The translations under genes and the position numbers were made by a program. A stretch of DNA of 22,784 bases from Sulfopaludibacter sp035551455 (GTDB lineage Bacteria > Acidobacteriota > Terriglobia > Bryobacterales > Bryobacteraceae), in assembly GCA_035551455.1 (NCBI GenBank), contig DASZMZ010000169.1, forward strand, positions 1 through 22,784, written 5' to 3'. Each line of letters starts with the position of its first letter. The stretch's first letter is position 1. This document shows positions 7,231 to 14,074 of this stretch, piece after piece. The notes beneath the pieces were generated by a model that did no database searches, had not been told where the DNA came from, and worked only from the letters and a program-made list of their open reading frames with translations.

Positions 7231-8061
7231 TTACTGCGGCAAATCGAACTGGACGCGGCGTTCGTGATTTAATTGCACGCTCAGCTTGCGATCGACCTCG
7301 CTCAGAGGGATCTGCTTCTCCACATGCTGGAGCGTCACGTAATGCAGCGTCTGCCCGTTCAGCGAGTACGAGGCCGCGGCGCGAATGACGCCATCCTTCA
7401 TCGCGATGAGATAGATCGGCGAGCCAGTTGCGTCGGAGGGCGCCGGCCCGTTGGCCGACCCGTTGTACGACCCGTTGGCCGACCCGTTGTACGAGCGCTT
7501 CACTTCCTGGCCGTACTCATCGTAATCGTGGACCACTGGATTCGCGCGCTGGATGTAAACCGCGTTATTGGCGGGCTGCGCCTGACTGGGGTAAACCACC
7601 GTCACGTTTGGTGAGGATTGATACGCAGGGTAGTCGTAGCCGTATCCGCCGTATCCGCCGTAGTCCGCATAAGGGTAGCCATAATCGTAATAATCAGTCG
7701 GCCAGTAATTCAGTCCGTAGCCATAATAGGGCCAGTAGCCGCCGTAGCCATACCCGAAGCCAAAGCCACCGTAGCCGTACCGAAAACGAGTGCCGCCCCG
7801 GTATCCGCCGAAATTGCCCACGAAGCCCGAGCCGCCACGAAAACCGCCGCCTGTCGTGCCACGAAAACCGCCGCCTGTCGTGCCGCGAAAGCCGCCGCCG
7901 CCCGTCGTGCCACGGAATCCGCCGCCCCCTGTACTGCCGTGAAATCCGCCGCCGCCGCCACCGCGCATACCGCCGCCGCCACCACGTGCGCCGCCGCCCC
8001 TTTGGGCCATAGCGCCGCCTGCCAGAAGACAACCCAAACTAAAGATGATTAGAGCCCTCAT
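7231..8061 (-). CDS. Exported glycine/tyrosine-rich low-complexity protein
   Basis: A 276-residue secreted protein. It has a signal peptide (MRALIIFSLGCLLAGGAMA, cleavage after residue 19) and a ribosome binding site AGAGG seven bases before the ATG. Residues 21-76 are nearly pure Gly/Arg with repeats of GGGFRGTT. Residues 77-148 are Gly/Tyr-rich (GYGYGGYW-like). Residues 188-205 carry a doubled SANGSYNG-type unit. A compact conserved-looking C-terminal domain follows (about 216-276), containing YLIAMKDGVIRAAASY and LHYVTLQHVEKQIPL. Such C-terminal domains after Gly-rich stretches are common in acidobacterial secreted proteins, but I know no assigned function. A structural or surface-matrix role is inference from composition only. 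Confidence 0.87.
   Translation of the reverse strand: MRALIIFSLGCLLAGGAMAQRGGGARGGGGGMRGGGGGGFHGSTGGGGFRGTTGGGGFRGTTGGGFRGTTGGGFRGGSGFVGNFGGYRGGTRFRYGYGGFGFGYGYGGYWPYYGYGLNYWPTDYYDYGYPYADYGGYGGYGYDYPAYQSSPNVTVVYPSQAQPANNAVYIQRANPVVHDYDEYGQEVKRSYNGSANGSYNGSANGPAPSDATGSPIYLIAMKDGVIRAAASYSLNGQTLHYVTLQHVEKQIPLSEVDRKLSVQLNHERRVQFDLPQ
7448..7495. repeat. Tandem 24-bp repeat, two units, inside the Gly-rich gene
   Basis: Units at 7448-7471 and 7472-7495 differ only at the final base. They encode the doubled Ser/Asn/Gly segment (about residues 189-205). The near identity, including silent positions, suggests recent slippage or duplication. Confidence 0.85.
7834..7956. repeat. Degenerate 24-27 bp repeats encoding GGG(G)FRGTT
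   Basis: About five units in the Gly-rich gene encode GGGGFHGST, GGGGFRGTT, GGGGFRGTT, GGGFRGTT and GGGFRGG. Unit length varies by one Gly codon, which suits replication slippage. Copy number is likely to vary between strains. Confidence 0.75.
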
Positions 8062-8134
8062 TCTTACGCCTCTAATCGGAGCTTACTCCCGGCCCCGCCC
8101 ACCCGCAAGCGTGCCGATGCGTCACACTAGAGCT

Positions 8135-10189
8135 ATGCAGCACATCCGGATCCTGGCGTTCTGGCTGGCAGCTTACGGAGCCGCGGCGCAATCTTTTTCG
8201 CCAGCCGTGCCGCCCCTCACCCTTCGCATCTCCGGCGCTCGATTTCACCAGGGAGAAGCCATCCCCTTCGCGCTGGACCTTCCCCGCACCGACGCCAAGC
8301 CCGACCGCATGTATACCTTCGGCGGTTTTCTGCTCGACCCACCCTCCGGATGCGGTTTGCGCACCCAGCCCTGCTTCGAACTGCAGCCGCGCAATGGTCC
8401 CCGCGGCTACAGCCCCACCAAGGGCGGCGACCTGAATGACTTCGTGGTGTCCCTGAAACCCGGCCATTATCGCCTCACAGGTCTCTTCGTTCTTCAGGTG
8501 CTGAAGGCCAGCGGCCCCCTATCGCGGACCTTCGGCTACTCTGAACCGCGCCAGTACATCGTTTCCACCTCCGCCGAGTTCGACGTGATTCTGGCCACCG
8601 CCGAATGGCAGCGGCGTACCGTTGCCTCCGCGGTCAAGACCCTGGTCGAAGGCGATTCCGAGGAGCCGGTCCAGATGCGCGAGGCCGCGGCCCATGAGTT
8701 GCGGTATATCCAGACTCCGCAGGTCTGGGAAGCCGAGCTCGATCAGTTGGACAAGAGCGAGCATGAATTGCTGATGGGCCTCTCGCGGGCGACCGACAAG
8801 AAAGCCGTCTGCGCGATGATGCGGAGCCGCCTGATTCAGCCGCGGCAATATGTCAGCACGGGATATTTCTCCGTCATGGCAAGCTCCTGCGGCCTGACTG
8901 CTCCACCCGATGACGCCGCCGCCACGCTCGCCAATCACCTCAACGAGAAGACTCCCGAGTTCCAGCCGGCGGCCCTCGACACGCTGATCCACTACGCCGC
9001 CGATCGCATCCACAATCCCAATGGCCACCCGATCCCCACGCCTCCCTGGCTGCCCGGCCTGCGTGCCGAAGCCATCCGGGAGTGGCCGCAGTTGCCAGAC
9101 TTTCGCCGCAGTCAGTATTTGGGCGAATGGGAATGGTCCATTCTGCGCGGGCCGGAGATGGTCCCCATGCTGGAAGCCACGCTCGATCGCTCCGACCTTC
9201 ACGATCCCGAACTCTGGCGTGTGGCGGTCCGGCGACTGCATGAATTCGCGCCCGCTAAAGCCGAGTCGCGCATCCTCGCGGATATGCTCCAGCCGGCCGG
9301 ACGGTCTGACGATTCCGCTCTGGCCTTGCTGCCGTCCGCCGCCACTCGCAATCTCACTCCCAAGCTGATCGACGCGCTGGCTGCCGCGCAAAAGGGTAAT
9401 GGGGGCGACTACCGCCGCATCATGGACTTGCTGGCGCGCTACGGTGATGCCGCGGCGCTCCCGCGCATCCGGACGATTTTCGAGTCGCAGACGGATTCGT
9501 GCCAGCCCGAAATGCTGGCCTACTTCCTGCGCGTCGACCCGCCCTATGCGGATCGCGTACTGCATCGTCAGCCCTGGGACATGCTGGCGCCCGCTCCGGC
9601 CTGCGCCACGCACTACTTTGCCGTTACCGCGCGGCTGTACATGAGTCCCGAACTGGAGCGCTTTATTTGCGCCTACCTCATGCATGGTAATGTGCAGGTG
9701 AAGCTCGCCGCGGCCGAATCGCTGGGCAAGTACGGGTCCGCGGCGGCGGCGGCTCCGCTCTGGGACACCCTCCGCTACTTCCACGATTATTGGAAGGATC
9801 GCCGCGAGCTCCTCAAAGACCACCCCGAAGGTGAATACCTGGAAGTGGCGCTGCGCAACTCCATCGCCCGCGGCGCCGGATGGCGAGCCACTGAAGCCGA
9901 CCTCCGCCTGATCGATACCTTATGTATCACCGAGCGCTGCCGCTATGAGACTCTGAACGACTTGCGGAATCTGGAACAGCCGCTCTCCGTGCAGGTGGAA
10001 GGCGACCGTTCGACTGTGGCGCAATACTACAACATCACGTCGCTGGACGCACTGGAGAAGAAATTGGCGCAATTTCCGACGGGCACCACTTTCCGGCTGC
10101 GCGTCTGGTCTGCCACGCGCGATCAGGTGGTGGAACGGCTGCAACGTTTTGGCCTGCGGAAAGGCTTCTCGTTTCAATTAACATCGTAG
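8135..10189 (+). CDS. Exported HEAT-repeat-like protein of unknown function
   Basis: A 684-residue protein, not recognised. The start at 8135 is preferred over in-frame ATGs at 8045 and 8117 because it places a signal peptide at the N-terminus (MQHIRILAFWLAAYGAAAQ, cleavage near residue 18) and avoids overlap with the divergent gene. The ribosome binding site is weak. Residues about 25-170 look beta-rich (PLTLRISGARF, KPGHYRLTGLF). From about 185 the protein is helical with HEAT-like units such as MREAAAHELRYI and VKLAAAESLGKYG (near 525). No catalytic motif was seen. It ends three bases before the sigma-like gene at 10193, so the two are probably co-transcribed. The HEAT assignment is by pattern only. 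Confidence 0.83.
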   Translation: MQHIRILAFWLAAYGAAAQSFSPAVPPLTLRISGARFHQGEAIPFALDLPRTDAKPDRMYTFGGFLLDPPSGCGLRTQPCFELQPRNGPRGYSPTKGGDLNDFVVSLKPGHYRLTGLFVLQVLKASGPLSRTFGYSEPRQYIVSTSAEFDVILATAEWQRRTVASAVKTLVEGDSEEPVQMREAAAHELRYIQTPQVWEAELDQLDKSEHELLMGLSRATDKKAVCAMMRSRLIQPRQYVSTGYFSVMASSCGLTAPPDDAAATLANHLNEKTPEFQPAALDTLIHYAADRIHNPNGHPIPTPPWLPGLRAEAIREWPQLPDFRRSQYLGEWEWSILRGPEMVPMLEATLDRSDLHDPELWRVAVRRLHEFAPAKAESRILADMLQPAGRSDDSALALLPSAATRNLTPKLIDALAAAQKGNGGDYRRIMDLLARYGDAAALPRIRTIFESQTDSCQPEMLAYFLRVDPPYADRVLHRQPWDMLAPAPACATHYFAVTARLYMSPELERFICAYLMHGNVQVKLAAAESLGKYGSAAAAAPLWDTLRYFHDYWKDRRELLKDHPEGEYLEVALRNSIARGAGWRATEADLRLIDTLCITERCRYETLNDLRNLEQPLSVQVEGDRSTVAQYYNITSLDALEKKLAQFPTGTTFRLRVWSATRDQVVERLQRFGLRKGFSFQLTS

Positions 10190-10192
10190 AAG

Positions 10193-10969
10193 ATGATTTA
10201 TACCTCCTACGAGATGGTGCAGGATTGCCGCGCCGGTAAACCAGAGGGTTGGGCTTACTTTATTAGCAATTACGTGCCACTGGTCCGCAAACTAGCCGCG
10301 CATTATGGCGGAGCCGATTCGGTGGACCGCATCCTGCTGTCCGTCCGCAAGGCTGATTCGAACATGTTCCAGGCCATGGAGCCAGTGCCGGAACGCTGGT
10401 TTATCGCCGAACTCAGACAGAAGGTTCTGGCTGAAATCCCGCTGCCGTCGCCCGAAATCGAGCTCGACCTCGAAACCGTCTCCGCCGCTTTCGAGCCCCT
10501 GACTCTGGTGGAAAAGCAGGTGGCCTGGATTGAGACTATGGGTTACGATGCCGCCCAGACGGGCGCGATGATGCGAATGGCGCCAAAGACTGTGGAGAAA
10601 ATCCGCGAGCGGGCGTCCGAGCTCCTCCGCGGCAAACTGGACACCTGGCGAAGAGGGGTGCTGACCGAAAACGGCCGACTGCTGAGCGAGGCTGCCACCG
10701 CCGCCGCCGGGAAGGACTGCCTGCCGGTCAAGGTCTTCCTCGATATTCTGGACGGCCGCACCACCTGGTACGGCCGGGAAACCATGGAACAACACGTACT
10801 TGGCTGCTGGCACTGCATAGATCATTTCAGCCGCATGGTGGAGGTGGTGGAACTGATTCGGGGGGTTCAACCGCTGACGGAAACCGAAGCCGCTCCCTAC
10901 CGGCAACTACTGGGAATCCAAACGGCGAGGCGGCCTTTCTGGAAGCGAGTGATGAACCGAGGGTACTAG
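10193..10969 (+). CDS. Sigma-factor-like protein with C-terminal HxxxCxxC zinc motif
   Basis: A 258-residue protein that looks like a divergent ECF-type sigma factor fused to an anti-sigma-type zinc motif. Residues about 8-40 (VQDCRAGKPEGWAYFI, PLVRKLAAHYGG) resemble the first helix of sigma region 2, but the core -10 recognition helices are not evident. Residues 100-148 match region 4: FEPLTLVEKQVAWIETMGY, then TVEKIRERASELLRGKL, a helix-turn-helix. A linker leads to METMEQHVLGCWHC, giving His201-x3-Cys205-x2-Cys208, the ligand spacing of zinc anti-sigma domains. No membrane segment is present. It begins three bases after the HEAT-like gene and lies upstream of another zinc-motif gene and a secreted protease. 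It may be a self-regulated or repurposed sigma factor. Role and DNA target are inference. Confidence 0.8.
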   Translation: MIYTSYEMVQDCRAGKPEGWAYFISNYVPLVRKLAAHYGGADSVDRILLSVRKADSNMFQAMEPVPERWFIAELRQKVLAEIPLPSPEIELDLETVSAAFEPLTLVEKQVAWIETMGYDAAQTGAMMRMAPKTVEKIRERASELLRGKLDTWRRGVLTENGRLLSEAATAAAGKDCLPVKVFLDILDGRTTWYGRETMEQHVLGCWHCIDHFSRMVEVVELIRGVQPLTETEAAPYRQLLGIQTARRPFWKRVMNRGY

Positions 10970-10989
10970 TATTCACACCGCAAAAATAC

Positions 10990-11020
10990 TTGAAAATATA
11001 GCCTAAGAGCCTATATTTTC
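10990..11020 (+). promoter_or_regulatory. Promoter overlapped by a 10-bp palindrome
   Basis: GAAAATATAG (10992-11001) is exactly complementary to CTATATTTTC (11011-11020) around a 9-base loop. The same stretch reads as TTGAAA (10990-10995), 16 bases, TATATT (11012-11017), a fair sigma-70 promoter for the gene starting at 11075. The overlap suggests an operator. A weak terminator for the gene ending at 10969 is the alternative; the stem is AT-rich with only a short T-run. Confidence 0.45.
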
Positions 11021-11074
11021 TGTCACACAATTGGCTCCTATGTACTGAACAGGACGGAGTGTCTGAATTTTCGT

Positions 11075-11776
11075 ATGAAGCACTATGGCATTGCGGAATG
11101 GGTCGACTTCGTAAGAGGCTTGTCAAAGCCCGGCGAAGCGGACGGCATGCGGCAGCACTTGGCGGCAGGGTGCGCAGAGTGCCAAGGCATCTCGGACTTC
11201 TGTGAAACTCTGGCCAAAGTGTGCCGGGGCATGGCTCCCATGCCGGTACCGTCCCAAACCTTGCAGCGGGCCCGGTCGATCTTTCTGATGAAATTTCCCC
11301 GGCCTTCCAAGCGTTCCTTCCGAATTCCGATCGAAGTGATTTTCGACAGCTTTCTGGTGCCGGCTCCCGTAGGCCTGCGTTCCAGTTGGCAGGTCGGCTG
11401 GCAGGCGCTGTATCATGCCGGCGATTGTTCCCTGGATCTGCGGCTGGAGCCGGAATTACATACGTGCCGGGCCGCGATCATCGGACAAGTGGCAAATCAC
11501 CAGGCCCCGGAGGCCGAAATGGCCAATCTGCCGGTCTGTTTAAAGTCGGGCAAAGTGGTGGTAGCGGAAACGCGCAGCAACCGGTTCGGCGAATTCCAGA
11601 TGGAATACGAACAGCAGAAGCGGTTACAGCTTTATGTCTACTTGGATGGGGGCACTCGGTTTATCCAGGTCCCTCTCAAGAGATTCGTCGTCGAAGCGCC
11701 TGTCGGAGGGAGTCGGTTGAAAGCGAACGCTGCCACCGGGAAAAAGAAGTCCAGTATCAAGGGAAGCAAGGGATAG
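11075..11776 (+). CDS. Zinc-motif protein with C-terminal beta domain, partner of the sigma-like gene
   Basis: A 233-residue soluble protein. The N-terminus has an anti-sigma-like zinc pattern with an unusual spacing, His28-x4-Cys33-x2-Cys36, followed by a helical stretch to about residue 70. There is no transmembrane helix, unlike the anti-sigma factor at 6554. The second half (about 115-205) is beta-rich: DCSLDLRLEP, CRAAIIGQVAN, PVCLKSGKVVVAETRSNRFGEFQM. It resembles a carboxypeptidase-regulatory-like or Ig-like sandwich, judged by the GEF turn and strand pattern. The C-terminus is Lys-rich. The nearest purine-rich ribosome binding site (GGACGGAG) is far from the ATG, so the start is less certain. 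The protease gene begins six bases after its stop, indicating an operon. A cytoplasmic regulator of the sigma-like protein is a reasonable inference. Confidence 0.82.
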   Translation: MKHYGIAEWVDFVRGLSKPGEADGMRQHLAAGCAECQGISDFCETLAKVCRGMAPMPVPSQTLQRARSIFLMKFPRPSKRSFRIPIEVIFDSFLVPAPVGLRSSWQVGWQALYHAGDCSLDLRLEPELHTCRAAIIGQVANHQAPEAEMANLPVCLKSGKVVVAETRSNRFGEFQMEYEQQKRLQLYVYLDGGTRFIQVPLKRFVVEAPVGGSRLKANAATGKKKSSIKGSKG

Positions 11777-11781
11777 CGATC

Positions 11782-13128
11782 ATGGCTCGTAAATGGCACA
11801 TGTCGATGCGCGGCCTTCTCCTGCTGGCCTTGGTGCTCTCGGCTTCGGCGCAAGACCAGTTCATCGTCCGCATCGGTCCCGGTCAGATCAAGAGACTGGC
11901 CACTCAGTACGGGTTCACGGTTGGCGCGCAATTGCCCGATCTGGGCAATAACGTGTACGTGATCACTGCTCCCGCCAATTCCGGGTTGGGCACCGCGTTG
12001 GCGGCCGAACCCGCCGTGCAATCGGTGGAACCCGACCAGTTGATCAAGCTTCCCAAAAAATCCGGCTTGACGCAGCCTGCCGGCGGCAAGTTCACCGGGC
12101 AATCCGTAGTCCTCGGGGCGACACCCGCGCCGACGCCAGGTTACTTCCTGCAACCGGCCGCCGCTACCATCGGCCTGGATGCCGCGCATGCGATTGCGAC
12201 GGGCGCCGGTACAGTGGCATTCCTCGATACGGGCGTGGATTTCAACAATACCATCCTGTTCTGGAACCTGGTGCCGGGCACCGATTTGATCAGCCCCGGG
12301 GGCGGCATCGGTCAGGATATCTCCACCCTGGACCAATCCACGACGTCGATTCTGGACAGCGACGCGATGATCGAGTTGAGCCAGTCCACTACCTCGATTC
12401 TGGATTATTCGGGTGGTTCAACGGGCGCCGGACAGTCCACGACATCGATTCTGGACCAGTCCACGACATCGATTCTAGATGACGGCAGTCCGTTGTCTAA
12501 CGCATACGGCCACGGCACCATGGTTGCGGGCGTGATTCACATGGTGGCTCCTACGGCCATGCTGATGCCTGTGAAGGTTTTCGGGAATGACGGCACCGCC
12601 AATCTTTCCACCCTGCTGGAAGGCTTCTACTGGGCCATGAATCATGGCGCCCGCGTCATCAATATGAGTTTCAGCATGGCCGCGAATTCGCCGGAGTTCC
12701 AGAGAGCTCTGCAAACCGCGAGTTCGATGGGAATCATCTCGGTAGCGTCGGTTGGAAACGACGGTCAGCAGAGTGTGGTGTATCCGGCGGCCTATTCGAA
12801 TGTCATCGGGGTCGCCTCGACGGACAATGCGGGAGTGCGCAGTTCGTTTTCGAATTACGGCAGTGTAGTGTCTTTGGCGGCGCCGGGCGAAGAGATTCTT
12901 ACCACGTTCCCGGGCAACCGCTTTGCGGCCGGCTGGGGCACGTCGTTCAGCGCTCCGATGGTGAGCGGCGCAGCGGCGTTACTGGTGCAAATAAATGGTC
13001 AGTTGAACTTGCAGACCGCGGCCAATGCGCTGTTGCAGGCAGATCCCCTGGGCCAGGGATTGGGCGCCGGGGAGTTGGATCTGGTCAAAGCTTTACAGTA
13101 TGCGTTGGGCCACGGCGGTAACCACTAG
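11782..13128 (+). CDS. Secreted S8 (subtilisin-family) serine protease with QSTTSILD repeats
   Basis: A 448-residue protease. A signal peptide (hydrophobic GLLLLALVLSASA, cleavage near residue 23) is followed by an inhibitor-I9-like propeptide region (about 25-90). The catalytic triad is complete: Asp149 in FLDTGVD, His244 in GHGTMVAG, Ser388 in GTSFSAPMVSG, with the oxyanion Asn326 in SVGNDG. The start at 11782 has AAGGG nine bases upstream; the frame stays open further 5' but that overlaps the upstream gene. Odd feature: between the Asp and His blocks, residues 177-236 form an insertion with four exact QSTTSILD copies (185-192, 201-208, 218-225, 226-233). The Asp-His spacing of 95 residues is longer than in classical subtilisins. 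Expected to be exported and matured by propeptide removal; the substrate is unknown. Confidence 0.95.
   Translation: MARKWHMSMRGLLLLALVLSASAQDQFIVRIGPGQIKRLATQYGFTVGAQLPDLGNNVYVITAPANSGLGTALAAEPAVQSVEPDQLIKLPKKSGLTQPAGGKFTGQSVVLGATPAPTPGYFLQPAAATIGLDAAHAIATGAGTVAFLDTGVDFNNTILFWNLVPGTDLISPGGGIGQDISTLDQSTTSILDSDAMIELSQSTTSILDYSGGSTGAGQSTTSILDQSTTSILDDGSPLSNAYGHGTMVAGVIHMVAPTAMLMPVKVFGNDGTANLSTLLEGFYWAMNHGARVINMSFSMAANSPEFQRALQTASSMGIISVASVGNDGQQSVVYPAAYSNVIGVASTDNAGVRSSFSNYGSVVSLAAPGEEILTTFPGNRFAAGWGTSFSAPMVSGAAALLVQINGQLNLQTAANALLQADPLGQGLGAGELDLVKALQYALGHGGNH
12334..12480. repeat. Four copies of a 24-bp unit encoding QSTTSILD
   Basis: Copies at 12334-12357, 12382-12405, 12433-12456 and 12457-12480. 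Peptides are identical while codons differ at a few silent sites. The last two copies are adjacent and differ at only two bases, both silent, suggesting recent duplication; the older copies keep the peptide exactly, suggesting selection on the amino-acid sequence. Confidence 0.92.
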
Positions 13129-13146
13129 AGGAGCGGGCTAGGTCAC

Positions 13147-13350
13147 ATGTTCTATCGAATTGTCATGCGTTCCAACTGTCTCCGCACGCCGGGGAAAGCC
13201 GGGAACACGGTTGCGACGGGAAAGATCGTATGGACGGCGAAGATTGGACGCGACTTCCAGATGACGGAAGGGCAGGGCGCTAAGCGGGAACGTTTGCAGA
13301 GTGCGATGCAAGTTCTGCGCAACGACACCTTTATTGAGGGGAACCGGTAA
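13147..13350 (+). CDS. Small protein of unknown function downstream of the protease
   Basis: A 67-residue ORF starting 18 bases after the protease stop. The N-terminus is MFYRIVMRSN and the body is basic and soluble (KIVWTAKIGRDFQMTEGQ, ERLQSAMQVLRNDTF). Codon use is GC-rich at third positions, like its neighbours, and its stop (TAA) directly abuts the next ATG. AGG lies a few bases upstream of the start. No family is recognised. It may be a real member of the protease operon; position and codon use are the only support. Confidence 0.55.
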   Translation: MFYRIVMRSNCLRTPGKAGNTVATGKIVWTAKIGRDFQMTEGQGAKRERLQSAMQVLRNDTFIEGNR

Positions 13351-13710
13351 ATGACCGTCGACAAACGGATTCACAGCAAGAGAAGCGCGGTCAGGCTGGC
13401 GGGCGCGTGCAGACCCATCGCCAACTCGCTGGAGCCCCGCCCTGCAAAGGCCGAAGCGGCGCCCATTTGGTTCGCAGCGCTCTCCGCCGTAACATCCCAC
13501 AGTGCAGGCAACGGCGAGCTGCGTTCGGTGAGGTTTGAGTATGTGGCGGGTCGTGCGCTTTACACCAACTCCACTGCGAATAGCCAGGATATCGATCCGT
13601 TGGGTGTGACTCTGCATGAAGGCCAAACGCTGGCCGTGTATTGGGTGCCGGGCGAGACGGCCTACACTCTGGAGGTGTATCGCCGGGGAACGCAACGAGC
13701 CTGCGCGTGA
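13351..13710 (+). CDS. Small protein of unknown function
   Basis: A 119-residue ORF whose ATG immediately follows the preceding stop (TAAATG), with GAGGGG about nine bases upstream, inside the previous gene. Residues 1-50 are Ala/Arg-rich. Residues about 55-115 look like a beta domain (LRSVRFEYVAGRALYTNS, GVTLHEGQTLAVYWVPGETAYTLEVYRR). There is no signal peptide and no motif I can name. Same strand and tight spacing place it in the protease transcription unit. Confidence 0.6.
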   Translation: MTVDKRIHSKRSAVRLAGACRPIANSLEPRPAKAEAAPIWFAALSAVTSHSAGNGELRSVRFEYVAGRALYTNSTANSQDIDPLGVTLHEGQTLAVYWVPGETAYTLEVYRRGTQRACA

Positions 13711-13744
13711 GGTATCGGTCTCAGGCTCTCGGAGAAGACGCGCC

Positions 13745-13969
13745 ATGAAGGTCAAAAAAGAACCTGCTGCTATCGATATCGAACAGTTGTTTTTGGCCGA
13801 GCTTCGCTCCCGGAGGAAGAGGCTGAAAGCACTGTTGCGACTCGTAGATATGCACGTGAATGGCGGAAGGAAGCCCGCCGCCGTTCCGGAAGCGCGCTCC
13901 AGAAGGAAATCACGGAATTCCGCGGCGAGTGGTCATCGTACCCTCGGCCACGCGCGGCGGAAATTGTAG
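13745..13969 (+). CDS. Small basic protein of unknown function
   Basis: A 74-residue, strongly basic ORF. The ATG at 13745 has GGAG about eleven bases upstream; the frame is open further 5' but overlaps the preceding gene. An amphipathic helix is likely at about residues 10-35 (DIEQLFLAELRSRRKRLKAL). The tail is Arg/Ser-rich without recognisable fold. It is the last ORF before the terminator at 14014. It may be a small regulatory or nucleic-acid-binding protein, or a spurious frame; the evidence is only position and initiation site. Confidence 0.45.
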   Translation: MKVKKEPAAIDIEQLFLAELRSRRKRLKALLRLVDMHVNGGRKPAAVPEARSRRKSRNSAASGHRTLGHARRKL

Positions 13970-13974
13970 CGGAA

Positions 13975-13994
13975 GCCTCTTCCCTGGAAGAGGC
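13975..13994 (+). other. Short perfect inverted repeat just after the last small ORF
   Basis: GCCTCTTCC (13975-13983) pairs with GGAAGAGGC (13986-13994) and is followed by AATTTT. It could be a weak terminator or an RNA-stabilising stem ahead of the stronger terminator 20 bases downstream. Confidence 0.45.
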
Positions 13995-14013
13995 AATTTT
14001 CGCTCGTAAACGG

Positions 14014-14056
14014 ACGGGACGGGGGATGGGTGCCTCCGTCCCGTTTGTTTTTTTTT
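14014..14056 (+). terminator. Strong rho-independent terminator closing the protease unit
   Basis: ACGGGACGGGGG (14014-14025) pairs with CCTCCGTCCCGT (14033-14044), twelve pairs with one G-U, around a 7-base loop. The stem is followed by TTG and nine T residues (14048-14056). This is a textbook intrinsic terminator for plus-strand transcription. Confidence 0.93.
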
Positions 14057-14074
14057 AGGCCTGCGGTGCGGCGC

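Noticed and set aside
8519..9823. 434-codon open frame antisense to the HEAT-like gene
   Set aside because: Composition is Gly/Arg/His-rich with no domain, as expected of a complementary frame of a high-GC gene.
11221..11781. In-frame 5' extension of the S8 protease by 187 codons
   Set aside because: It overlaps the zinc-motif gene in another frame and would bury the signal peptide that begins at 11782.
12301..12480. The repeat array considered as a CRISPR-like or mobile element
   Set aside because: It is in frame within an intact protease, the repeats are 24 bp coding units, and spacers are irregular and also coding.
6051..13128. Bacterial gasdermin- or CHAT-type defence system around the protease
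   Set aside because: No pore-forming, caspase-like, nuclease or NLR-type gene is present; a lone secreted subtilisin with a signal peptide does not fit a cytoplasmic defence protease.
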